Shown one piece after another: positions 52,186-60,322 of a DNA stretch of 64,000 nt; position 1 is the first letter of the stretch, and each line of letters opens with the position of its first letter. The stretch spans positions 1 to 64,000 of the forward strand of contig NZ_LWSK01000010.1 of NCBI RefSeq assembly GCF_001642955.1, read 5' to 3'. The notes under the pieces were generated by a model, which did no database searches, had not been told where the DNA came from, and saw only the letters and a program-made list of their open reading frames with translations. Source of the DNA: Rubripirellula obstinata (GTDB lineage Bacteria > Planctomycetota > Planctomycetia > Pirellulales > Pirellulaceae). The position numbers were made by a program, and so were the translations under genes.

Positions 52186-53661
52186 CTATTTAACCGTATG
52201 CACCACCACTGAATTGTGAACTTTTTCGATCAGCTTGGTGCCAGTCATGAATACGACGCGGTCACCTGTTTTTAGCAAATCGTTTTCTTTGCCCCAGTTA
52301 GACATCGCTTGGATGAACTCGGTGGGTTCGCCAACTGATTCGACGTGGAACGGTTTAATGCCCCACATCAAATTCATCCGACGCAGCGTTCCGACTGATT
52401 CGCTGACGCCCAATGTCGGGATGATTGAACGGCTTTGGCTCTTTACCCATGCGGTGTTTCCACTGCGAGTTGCAATGACCACCAACTTCGCACCAATCGA
52501 TTCGGCAACGTTTGTCGCTGCTTCGGTCATCGCCGACGTCACTTCGTGGACGCGTCCGACTCTGCGGTGTTGTTTTTGACCGAACGATATGCTGGTTGAC
52601 GTTAAGTCATTCTCGGTGCAGCACATGATATGGTTCATGGTCTGCAGAGCTTTGACGGGGTGATCGCCGATCGCCGTTTCACCGCTTAACATGCAAGCGT
52701 CGGCACCGTCCAGAATCGCGTTGGCAACATCGCTGACTTCGGCGCGTGTTGGGCGACTGTGATGGTGCATCGATTCCAGCATTTGTGTCGCCACGATGAC
52801 GGGTTTGATTCGGCTGCGGCAAACTCGAATGATGCGTTTCTGTGCGACGGGTGTTTCCGCGATGTCGATTTCGACGCCCAAGTCACCTCGGGCAACCATG
52901 ATCGCATCGGTTGCGTCGACGATTTCTTCCAGGCATTGAAGCGCTTCGGGCTTTTCGATCTTGGCAACAATAATGGCTTTGGAATCGTGTTCATCTAATA
53001 GTTTTCGCAGCGAGTGGACGTCTTCGGGTGATCGGACAAAAGACAAGCTGATGATGTCCACTTCGTTTTTGGCGGCCCAAATTGCGTTATCGATATCGCG
53101 AGGCAGCATGGCCAGGACGGACAGCTTGACGCCGGGTAGGTTGATGCCTTGGCGAGACCGGATCGCGCCGCCTCCGGTCACCACACACTCGGCTCGTTGC
53201 TCGGTAGCCTGAGTGACCCGCAGCGATACCAATCCGTCGGCCAGCATGACTCGGTCGCCGACTTCCAATTCAGAAATCAAATTTTCATAGGTGCTGGTCA
53301 GTTCAAGTTCGCTTGGTGAGTCGTCACCGGCGACGAAGGAGACTGTCATTCCTTCGTCCAGTTGCAGCGGTTCTGTAACAAGCTGACCCAGTCGGATTTT
53401 GGGTCCGGCCAAATCGACCAGCACCGCTGCGTGGAAATCCGCTTCGGCCGATGCTTGGCGAACATTGTCCAGGGTTTGTTGGTGGGCAGCCCGATCTCCG
53501 TGGGCGGTGTTGATGCGAAACACGTCGGCACCGGCCTGGATCAGCTTGGTAATCATTTCCACCGAGTCGGACGCGGGGCCCAACGTGGCAACGATTTTGG
53601 TACACGCTTCACCGGCAAAAGGGCGTTTTTTGGGAATCGATGGAGCAGCAAATGGAGGCAT
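52186..53661 (-). CDS. pyk: Pyruvate kinase
   Basis: 491 residues from ATG 53661. Motifs run in order: CTKIVATLGPAS, RINTAHGDR, VDLAGPKIRLG, the B domain, then MVARGDLGVEI with catalytic Lys in the VAKIEKPEAL strand and ATQMLESMHHHSRPTRAEVSDVANAILDGADACMLSGETA. The C-terminal allosteric domain has VVIATRSGNTAW. It transfers phosphate from phosphoenolpyruvate to ADP in the last step of glycolysis. The first signature is RINTAHGDR rather than the more common RxNxSHG. The gene stands alone, diverging from the SDR gene 109 bp away. Confidence 0.96.
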   Translation of the reverse strand: MPPFAAPSIPKKRPFAGEACTKIVATLGPASDSVEMITKLIQAGADVFRINTAHGDRAAHQQTLDNVRQASAEADFHAAVLVDLAGPKIRLGQLVTEPLQLDEGMTVSFVAGDDSPSELELTSTYENLISELEVGDRVMLADGLVSLRVTQATEQRAECVVTGGGAIRSRQGINLPGVKLSVLAMLPRDIDNAIWAAKNEVDIISLSFVRSPEDVHSLRKLLDEHDSKAIIVAKIEKPEALQCLEEIVDATDAIMVARGDLGVEIDIAETPVAQKRIIRVCRSRIKPVIVATQMLESMHHHSRPTRAEVSDVANAILDGADACMLSGETAIGDHPVKALQTMNHIMCCTENDLTSTSISFGQKQHRRVGRVHEVTSAMTEAATNVAESIGAKLVVIATRSGNTAWVKSQSRSIIPTLGVSESVGTLRRMNLMWGIKPFHVESVGEPTEFIQAMSNWGKENDLLKTGDRVVFMTGTKLIEKVHNSVVVHTVK

Positions 53662-53770
53662 CGTTTAGCTTTTGCAGAGCGTGGAATAGATGGGGAAAGT
53701 TTCAGAGATTACAGTAGGGTTACGGTCTTCGATCCAAGAGGTTATCCGAGAAACTGAGATTTCAAACAAG

Positions 53771-54586
53771 ATGAACGATGTGAATAAGGTCGCTGTGGTG
53801 ACGGGAGGCTCTGCGGGGTTGGGCTTTTTGATCGCTCAAGCTCTGCTTCGACAAGACTACTTTGTCGTAATCGTGGGACGTAGCGAAGAACGACTCCGCG
53901 AAGCCGCCCGGCAATTAGAGGCTGGATCGGTCAAAGGTGTCGCCTTCCAGGTTGCTGATGTTACCGTTTCGTCGGACGCAAAATTAGTCTTTGATGAAGT
54001 TTTGAAGAATCAAGGGCGACTCGATGTCCTGGTGAACTGTGTCGGGCAAAGTGATCGCGGGCAAATTGCGACACTGACGGTCGATCGACTTAACGAACTG
54101 ATCAATCAAAACGTCGTCTCAGCAATGCTGTGCTGCCAGTCAGCAATAGAGTTGCTTGAAAAGTCCGGTGGAGTCATTGTCAACATCGGTTCGCTAGCCG
54201 CAAAAGTCAGTCCGCGTTTTCTAGGCGGTTACGCGATCGCCAAACACGCGCTCGCTGCCATGACGGGACAAATGAGACTGGAGCTGAGACCCAAGGGCAT
54301 TCACGTCGGTCTCGTCAATCCAGGCCCGATCCGTCGCAGCGATGCGGGCAGTCGTTACGACAACCAACTCGATGCAAGTTTGCCGGATCAGGCCAAAAAA
54401 CCTGGCGCGGGAGCACGGATTTCTGGACTCGATCCGCAACGAGTCGTCAACCAGGTCCTCCGCATGATCCGCAAACGCAAACCAGACATCCTGATACCCG
54501 GCTATTTGCGATACCTAATCGCCGCTGGCCAAGCCACGCCACGTTTCGGCGATTGGTTGCTGATGAAATTCACTTCGGGAAAGTAG
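53771..54586 (+). CDS. Short-chain dehydrogenase/reductase
   Basis: 271 residues from ATG 53771 (MNDVNK); a longer frame to 53690 runs into the upstream region. Classical SDR features: TGGSAGLGF cofactor motif near residue 11, DVTV and NCVGQSD, catalytic Ser in NIGSLA, and Tyr-x3-Lys in GYAIAKHAL. It should oxidise or reduce an alcohol/ketone with NAD(P)H. The end, FGDWLLMKFTSGK, has no membrane helix. The gene is alone and faces away from pyk. Family is certain; substrate unknown. Confidence 0.9.
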   Translation: MNDVNKVAVVTGGSAGLGFLIAQALLRQDYFVVIVGRSEERLREAARQLEAGSVKGVAFQVADVTVSSDAKLVFDEVLKNQGRLDVLVNCVGQSDRGQIATLTVDRLNELINQNVVSAMLCCQSAIELLEKSGGVIVNIGSLAAKVSPRFLGGYAIAKHALAAMTGQMRLELRPKGIHVGLVNPGPIRRSDAGSRYDNQLDASLPDQAKKPGAGARISGLDPQRVVNQVLRMIRKRKPDILIPGYLRYLIAAGQATPRFGDWLLMKFTSGK

Positions 54587-54640
54587 CCAAAGGCGACTCT
54601 GATTTCTGCGGAACCAAACTGCGTTGAAAACGTCTATACT

Positions 54641-54658
54641 GTTGTTTTGCAAAACAAC
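54641..54658. promoter_or_regulatory. Perfect 18-bp palindrome upstream of surface protein
   Basis: GTTGTTTTGCAAAACAAC is fully symmetric and lies 28 bp before the surface protein ATG. It could be an operator for a dimeric regulator or a small hairpin in the 5' leader. No evidence separates the two. Confidence 0.4.
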
Positions 54659-54685
54659 TGTTCTTCTTGACGTTTAGGTTAGCTG

Positions 54686-57600
54686 ATGAGATCGTACCAT
54701 CGTCGCCAAAAAACCGTTCGTAATCGCCGACGGCTGAGATGCGAATCGCTTGAAAGTCGTCGCTTGTTGGCAGCTTCGCTGGGATTTGATTCAGTTGGAT
54801 TCGACACCGATAGTTCCTTGGCGGAAGGCGAAGATCAGACGTTTGTCGTCACGACGCTGGATGACGAACTCGATCAGAATCCGGGTGACGACTTGTCGGA
54901 CCTAAGTCTGCGAGAAGCGATTTCGTTAGCAAACCAGCTTGCAGGCCGTGACACGATTTCGTTCGCCAACGGGTTGACGGGAACGATCGAATTCGAGGTT
55001 GGTCTGGGGCAGCTATTGATCGATGATCCCGTCGATCTAATTGGGCCAGGTGCCGATGCAATCACGCTGAATGCGATGAACAATTCGCGAGTGATCCAGT
55101 TGTCGGCCAATGCTGGTGATGTTCGGATCGAAGGCTTAACTCTGACCGGTGGACGCACGACCGCTGATCTAGCCGGTGGTGCTGGGATTCGATCACTATC
55201 GACGGGGATGTTGACGATTGATGGTGTCGTGATCACTGGCAACAATACCTTTGGTCAGGGAGCTGCCGGCGCGGGGGTGATTTCCGGTTTTTCGATTGCC
55301 GACCGAGATAATCCCGGCAGCTTAACCGTGATCGATTCGGTGATCTCCAACAACCAAACAGGCAGCTTGTTCGCCGGTGGTGGTGGAGTGTTTTCTGGTG
55401 GTGGAACGCTGACGATCTCGGGCAGCACCGTTTCGGGAAACCAAACCCAGGGCGAGAGTGCGATCGGTGGCGGTATCTACACCACCAACACCGTCGTCAC
55501 AATTACAGACTCAACCATCAGCGGCAACTCGACCAGGGGAATCAATTCAAGCGGCGGTGGCTTGGCGATTCAAAACAGTACCTTGGATATTCAATCCAGC
55601 ACAATCTCAGGCAACACCACCGCTGAGCAAGATTCACTCGGCGGTGGCATCTTTGCGCGGCGAACCGACGTCACCCTGATCAACAGCACGATTTCAGGGA
55701 ATACCGCTACAATAGAAAATGGTGGTGGCTTGTATGCGTCGCGAGGAACGGTTGACATCAACCACAGCACCATCACGGGCAACCAGTCCGGTGGAAACGG
55801 TGGCGGTGTCGCGGTACCAGAAACTGCTAGCCAAGTTGTACTGACCGCTGTTCATTCCATCATCGCCGCCAACACCGACACGGCCGGCACCGCACCTGAT
55901 TTGTTGGTCGGTGATTCGCTTGACACAGCCGGTTCGGTGACGTTCAGTTTGATCGGCAACAATGCTGGGACTGGGCTAACCGAATCACAATCGGTTGACC
56001 CCAGTTCCGGTAATCTGGTCGGCGATTCAAGCGGCAGTGGTCTGATCGACCCGTTGCTCGGCGATCTGGCTGATAACGGTGGTCCGACGCTGACGCATTC
56101 GTTGCTAGGCGGAAGCCCCGCAATCGACGCGGGAGATACCAATTTCCCGAACCCACCAACCGAACCCAGTGAAACGACCGATCAACGCGGTGACGGGTTC
56201 CCCAGAGTCATCAATGACCGAATCGATATTGGATCCTTCGAATTCTCGACGATCGTTTCGACGCCTACTTTAGACTTTGGCGATGCCAGCGGTGACTACG
56301 CCGTCTTGGCATCCGATGACGGAGCCCGGCATGTTGTGTCATCATTGTTTCTGGGAAATCAGGTCGATGCAGAAGTTGACGGACAGGTTTCCGCAACCGC
56401 CGACGGTGATGGCTCCGACGATGATGGTCTGATCGCGATCAGCGATTTTGTGACCTCCGCTAGCAGCAGCACGACGGCCGCTTACCTAGTCACAGCGTCC
56501 GAAGCGGGGCGTTTGGACGGTTGGATTGACTTCAATCAAGATGGCGATTGGTTGGACGCAGGCGAACAGATCTTTGCCAGTGTCGATGTGACCGCCGGAT
56601 CAAACACCCTGCCCTTCTCTATTCCCGCTGGTGCAAATTCCGGGACCACCTTTGCTAGATTCCGCATCAGCACCGCAGGCGGTTTGTCGCCGCTTGGTCA
56701 AGCAGATGACGGTGAAGTCGAAGACTATCAAGTAACGTTGCTTGATGGCTCGGCAACACCCAACGTTGGCATACAGTTTTCCGGTGATCAAACAAGCGTT
56801 GCGACCGAGTCGGGTGAAGCGGTTGTTCGGATCGGGACGGTGGAAGTTTTTCGTGCTCCGTTAACGGCCACCGGAACACTCACGTTGACCGGTGCGGAGG
56901 AAGACACGACTTTGACCGTCAACGTTGTCGACGGAATCGATCTTCCCAACGGCGGACTCAGCATCGTCGGTGGTGCGGGCAGCAACACGTTGTCGGTCGT
57001 CGGCGATGGTGGTGCAATCGATTTCACCTCCGCCAATATCAATGTGACCGGTTTTGGAACTCTCGATCTATCCAATCCTGATTTGAATACCGTCACGATT
57101 GATGCGCCGACCATTCAAGCCTGGTCGCCCGCCACCGCACGGCTTTCCATCTTATTGGGGGAAACGACACCGGCGTCTGATGGTAGCACCGACTTCGACA
57201 CGCTGATCGTTTCCGACGCGGAGGATTGGTTGATGGCGGATCCGGTCACGGTCGACGGCCAGTTCCGGTTAACTGCCGAAACTATTGATGGCGGCGGAGA
57301 AACAATCGAGGTTAGCAAGCCAGCGGTTTGGCAAAACGTGTTGCAAATTAACGATGTCAACAACAACGGCACAGTCACAGCCTTGGACGCACTTCAAATC
57401 ATCAACGAATTGGCGCGAGGAACGTTTTCAGATCCAGATACTGGAATTTTGTTAGACCCGCTGACGATCAGTGATTTCCCCGGTCGGTACTTTGACCAAA
57501 ATGGTGACGGACGAATTACCGCATTGGACGCGCTGCGAGTCATTAATGAGTTGGCACGTCAAGCCGACAATTCAGCAACCGACAGTGAATTTGAAGGGGA

Positions 57601-57715
57601 ACTCGTTTCCGGTTTGACCGAAGCCCAGCAACTGCCCGTTCGAAACGAGGTCAGCGAAAGTCAGCAAGACGATGACGCGGAAGCAACCGACGTGGCGCTG
57701 AACCAGCTTTTCTAA
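54686..57715 (+). CDS. Surface beta-helix protein with GEVxDY and dockerin domains
   Basis: 1009 residues from ATG 54686. The N-terminus MRSYHRRQKTVRNRRRLRCE then LESRRLLAAS matches the planctomycete LE-R-LLA export motif. A right-handed beta-helix with repeated I-T-x-S/N-x-I-S-G-N units spans about residues 130-460, ending in the choice-of-anchor-Q motif PAIDAGD. Next come the GEVEDYQV domain near 640-690 and a beta-sandwich region. The C-terminus holds two dockerin type I repeats (DVNNNGTVTALDALQIINEL and DQNGDGRITALDALRVINEL), which bind calcium and cohesin in other systems. It is probably secreted or surface-bound; a polysaccharide lyase activity cannot be read. No cohesin gene is visible here. 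Confidence 0.9.
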   Translation: MRSYHRRQKTVRNRRRLRCESLESRRLLAASLGFDSVGFDTDSSLAEGEDQTFVVTTLDDELDQNPGDDLSDLSLREAISLANQLAGRDTISFANGLTGTIEFEVGLGQLLIDDPVDLIGPGADAITLNAMNNSRVIQLSANAGDVRIEGLTLTGGRTTADLAGGAGIRSLSTGMLTIDGVVITGNNTFGQGAAGAGVISGFSIADRDNPGSLTVIDSVISNNQTGSLFAGGGGVFSGGGTLTISGSTVSGNQTQGESAIGGGIYTTNTVVTITDSTISGNSTRGINSSGGGLAIQNSTLDIQSSTISGNTTAEQDSLGGGIFARRTDVTLINSTISGNTATIENGGGLYASRGTVDINHSTITGNQSGGNGGGVAVPETASQVVLTAVHSIIAANTDTAGTAPDLLVGDSLDTAGSVTFSLIGNNAGTGLTESQSVDPSSGNLVGDSSGSGLIDPLLGDLADNGGPTLTHSLLGGSPAIDAGDTNFPNPPTEPSETTDQRGDGFPRVINDRIDIGSFEFSTIVSTPTLDFGDASGDYAVLASDDGARHVVSSLFLGNQVDAEVDGQVSATADGDGSDDDGLIAISDFVTSASSSTTAAYLVTASEAGRLDGWIDFNQDGDWLDAGEQIFASVDVTAGSNTLPFSIPAGANSGTTFARFRISTAGGLSPLGQADDGEVEDYQVTLLDGSATPNVGIQFSGDQTSVATESGEAVVRIGTVEVFRAPLTATGTLTLTGAEEDTTLTVNVVDGIDLPNGGLSIVGGAGSNTLSVVGDGGAIDFTSANINVTGFGTLDLSNPDLNTVTIDAPTIQAWSPATARLSILLGETTPASDGSTDFDTLIVSDAEDWLMADPVTVDGQFRLTAETIDGGGETIEVSKPAVWQNVLQINDVNNNGTVTALDALQIINELARGTFSDPDTGILLDPLTISDFPGRYFDQNGDGRITALDALRVINELARQADNSATDSEFEGELVSGLTEAQQLPVRNEVSESQQDDDAEATDVALNQLF

Positions 57716-57761
57716 AAGGTTCTCAAACCTAGGAACAGTCCCGAAATAACTTCCGGGTTTT

Positions 57762-57788
57762 CCCGTAGCTGGGCCCGCCGGGGTTCAG
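57762..57788. repeat. 27-bp dispersed repeat, copy 2
   Basis: CCCGTAGCTGGGCCCGCCGG plus GGTTCAG, three mismatches from 25361-25387. It lies just after the surface protein gene. Confidence 0.6.
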
Positions 57789-57804
57789 TACCTGCTCAGT
57801 CCAC

Positions 57805-57887
57805 AAAAAAGGTGTCAGGTACCAAAAAGTGAGAATAGGTAATACAGAGATGTTCCGAGCAATCAAAGGGTTGCCTGTCACCTTTAT
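57805..57887. repeat. Imperfect inverted repeat (AAAAAGGTGTCAGGTACC)
   Basis: AAAAAAGGTGTCAGGTACC at 57805-57823 is mirrored with mismatches by GGGTTGCCTGTCACCTTTAT at 57868-57887. It borders the larger repeat block. Confidence 0.6.
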
Positions 57888-57897
57888 CTTGCGTTCC

Positions 57898-58559
57898 TTA
57901 AACCTAGGCCGTGAGTCGGATAGCTTCACACGGCCTCCATGCTCCCAATTTTTTTGTCGCTAATTTTTTTGTCTAACCTTCACCGGAACGCGTGGTGTGC
58001 TTGCCAGCCTAGGAGCGAGGTTGGGAGGATTTTGACAAAAAAACTAGCGACAAAAAAATGGTGTGCTCGTGATAATCCCAAACGGGGACAGCCAAAATCT
58101 CAAACGGGGACAGGGCATACCAAACGGTGCCGGGACAATCTGCAATCGCACTTGCTATCATTTCAGTTCCAAACGGGGACAGGGCATGTCAAACGGCTCC
58201 GGGACAATCTGCAATCGCACTTGCTATCATTTCAGTCGACAACTCTCGCTCGTGCCCTGTCCCCATTTGACCCTTTAAACCTAGGCCGTGAGTCGGATAG
58301 CTTCACACGGGCTTCATGCTCCCAATTTTTTTGTCGCTAATTTTTTTGTCTAACCTTCACTGGAACGCGTGGTGTGCTTGCCAGCCTAGGAGCGAGGTTG
58401 GGAGGATTTAGACAAAAACATTAGCGACAAAAAAATGGTGTGCTCGTGATAATGCCAAACGGGGACAGGGCATGCCAAACGGTGCCGGGACAATCTGCAA
58501 TCGCACTTGCTATCATTTCAGTCGACAACTCTCGCTCGTGCCCTGTCCCCATTTGACCC
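57898..58559. repeat. Duplicated repeat block related to RAYT flanks
   Basis: Two direct units, about 375 bp (57898-58272) and 286 bp (58274-58559). Each has TTAAACCTAGGCCGTGAGTC, an inverted pair built on TTTTTTTGTCGCTAATTTTTT, then GGGGACAGGGCA and CGGGACAATCTGCAATCGC, ending in GTGCCCTGTCCCCATTTGACC. The first unit carries an extra internal copy of about 70-90 bp. The segment with GGGACAATCTGCAATCGC and TGCCCTGTCCCC matches the region upstream of the RAYT gene at 28739-28810. The reading frames inside are repeat-derived and not annotated. Confidence 0.88.
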
Positions 58560-58624
58560 ATTTGACCTTGCCCTGTCCCCATTTGACCTTGCTTGAAACC
58601 TAATTGTATCGAATCACGTTAGCG

Positions 58625-59476
58625 TTAAGCTGCTTGCAGTCGGGCCATTACGCGTTTCCACGCCAAACACTTTGCCAGGTCAAAGGCTGTCATGCCGTTG
58701 TTGGCTTTCTTTTTTGTATCCGCTCCGTGTTTCAGGCAGACATCGACGCCGTCCAACGATCCCGCCAACGCTAATTGATGTAGGAATGTGAACCCGTGGG
58801 CGTCATCGGCCTGCTCCAGCATTTCGGGATTCTCTTGCAACGCTTGCTCGAAAGACTCTCGCATATTGACCGACATGGGATGCTCGGCTGCGGCCACCTT
58901 TTTGTAATCTTGTGGTTTCTGCGGCACCTTCTTGAATTTTGAAAACAACCCTTTCTTCTTCGGTGCTTCGTCGCCGAGATGGCTTGTTGGCACCAAGGGG
59001 ACAACCCCAGCATCACCAAAATCATGCCCCCAAGCTGCATCGTGCTGTTTACGTTCACTCGCACTCATCCGACTTCGCATCAGATCCACCGTGAATCCAC
59101 CGCAGACTTCTCCCGTGCAAACGTACATCCAGTCACCGACCTGCTTGCCGGCGATTTTCACTTGCTGACCTTCGTGATAGGTCTTCAACGAGTGAGGCTT
59201 ATTGATCAGTGTGCCTTCGACATGTCGGCCATCGAAGTCAATGTCCATCAACCACATGTGTTCGACTTCTAATCCGCCCGGGTTGGCCGCCCGAACTTCG
59301 GCAGGATCGGACAAAGACGCTTTCACGGCGGCCAGTTCGAGTCCTGGGATGATGCGACGACGCTCCCAAGCCAACTCTCGCCAAAAGAACTTGAAGGTCT
59401 GACGAGCTTTCTTGCTCGCCTCGAACATCTCAGGATCATCACCGGAAGAAAAAAAGACAGGAGGATCATCGCTCAC
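58625..59476 (-). CDS. DUF2314 and ankyrin repeat protein
   Basis: 283 residues from ATG 59476. An N-terminal helical region leads to a DUF2314 domain at about 70-145 (VEHMWLMDIDFDGRHVEGTLINKP, KIAGKQVGDWMYV, GGFTVDLMRSRMS). After a basic linker (KKKGLFSKFKKVPQKP) comes at least one ankyrin-type repeat with HGFTFLHQLALAGSLDGVDVCLKHGAD and a partial second (NGMTAFDLAKCLAWKRV). DUF2314 has no known activity; ankyrin repeats bind proteins. There is no signal peptide or membrane helix. It is alone, bounded by the 58-kb repeat block and a repeat-rich gap. Confidence 0.85.
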   Translation of the reverse strand: MSDDPPVFFSSGDDPEMFEASKKARQTFKFFWRELAWERRRIIPGLELAAVKASLSDPAEVRAANPGGLEVEHMWLMDIDFDGRHVEGTLINKPHSLKTYHEGQQVKIAGKQVGDWMYVCTGEVCGGFTVDLMRSRMSASERKQHDAAWGHDFGDAGVVPLVPTSHLGDEAPKKKGLFSKFKKVPQKPQDYKKVAAAEHPMSVNMRESFEQALQENPEMLEQADDAHGFTFLHQLALAGSLDGVDVCLKHGADTKKKANNGMTAFDLAKCLAWKRVMARLQAA

Positions 59477-59960
59477 GGTCGGTACCCATTTAACGGTGCG
59501 GAAACTTGCGGATGTTTTTTAGGCGACCGCCAAACAAGTCGCCCAACGCAACCCTAAGGTACAGCCTCCAAAAAGCCACGTGTGCTTGCGACGGAGCAAA
59601 CTCCTGCGGATCAAGGAGAAAGAAAGGGAACGGGGGCGGTTGCAATGCAAAACATTTTTCAAAATAGGTGATAAACACGGGCAGGGCGTTTCCTCCATGA
59701 TCTGGTGGTGGATGGCTGCTGGATTTTTTTGTTGCTTCACGCTTAATTGCGAGTGGACGCTTGGTTGTGACTATTCGAGAAGAGAATGGTGCCAGAATTT
59801 ACGAGTCGGCGTAGCACTCAGTGACGCAAATGATGCAAGTCATTGATGCGGAAGAAAAGTTTTGGCGGGCGGCCACTGTTGGTCCGACCTTTGGGACAGA
59901 TCATAGGTGTCGGCTACCTTCCACCCTTTCGCGAAACATCTCGTGCGTGGTGAGTACAAA

Positions 59961-60046
59961 ACTTTGTGTTCTCTGTGCCCTTTGTGGCTAGCGAATCGCC
60001 AAACGGCGAACGTTTTCAGCCACAAAGGGCACAGAGGACACAAAGG
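59961..60046. repeat. Inverted repeat CTTTGTGTTCTCTGTGCC / GGCACAGAGGACACAAAG
   Basis: The arms 59961-59989 and 60018-60046 are almost exact complements (ACTTTGTGTTCTCTGTGCCC, then TTTGTGGCT, against AGCCACAAAGGGCACAGAGG). The loop includes a smaller AATCGCC..GGCGAA pairing. Related in sequence to 3107-3182. Confidence 0.88.
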
Positions 60047-60190
60047 AAAGCGACTTGATGCAAAGCGATTTCATGGTCGCACATCGATGGGTGGCTCGAT
60101 TGAGCATCGCGTGAAAAACAACTGATATCGCGAAACTCGTAGAGAGATTTGGCCGTGCAAGAAATCAAACGTCTCTGCGACTTTTGCTAC

Positions 60191-60293
60191 CTAAGGAACG
60201 AGCGGGAAATTAGTGTCGCCTTTCGCGGAGCGAAAGTAGCGAATCCGCTGCTTTCGCGGAGCGAAAGGCGACTATAAAAGTCGCACGTTCCTA
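60191..60293. repeat. Palindromic repeat, family C, copy 2
   Basis: Outer arms CTAAGGAACG and CGTTCCTA; inner arms GTCGCCTTTCGCGGAGCGAA and TTCGCGGAGCGAAAGGCGAC. The inner part is nearly identical to the reverse complement of 15622-15726. It is just downstream of the toroid protein gene. Confidence 0.88.
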
Positions 60294-60322
60294 AATCAAT
60301 GCCGCTATCGAACGTTGCCGCA

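Larger units (their letters stand above)
59477..60322. other. Gene-free gap with two palindromic elements
   Basis: About 845 bp without a convincing gene; the few open frames are short and lack motifs. It contains the inverted repeats at 59961-60046 and 60191-60293. Confidence 0.6.

Noticed and set aside
58063-58278. Small frame inside the 58-kb repeat block
   Set aside because: Encodes the repeat itself (two near-identical halves) and has no independent evidence.
57898-58559. Possible CRISPR array
   Set aside because: Units are hundreds of bases long with nested hairpins and differ in length; there are no short regular spacers and no cas genes.
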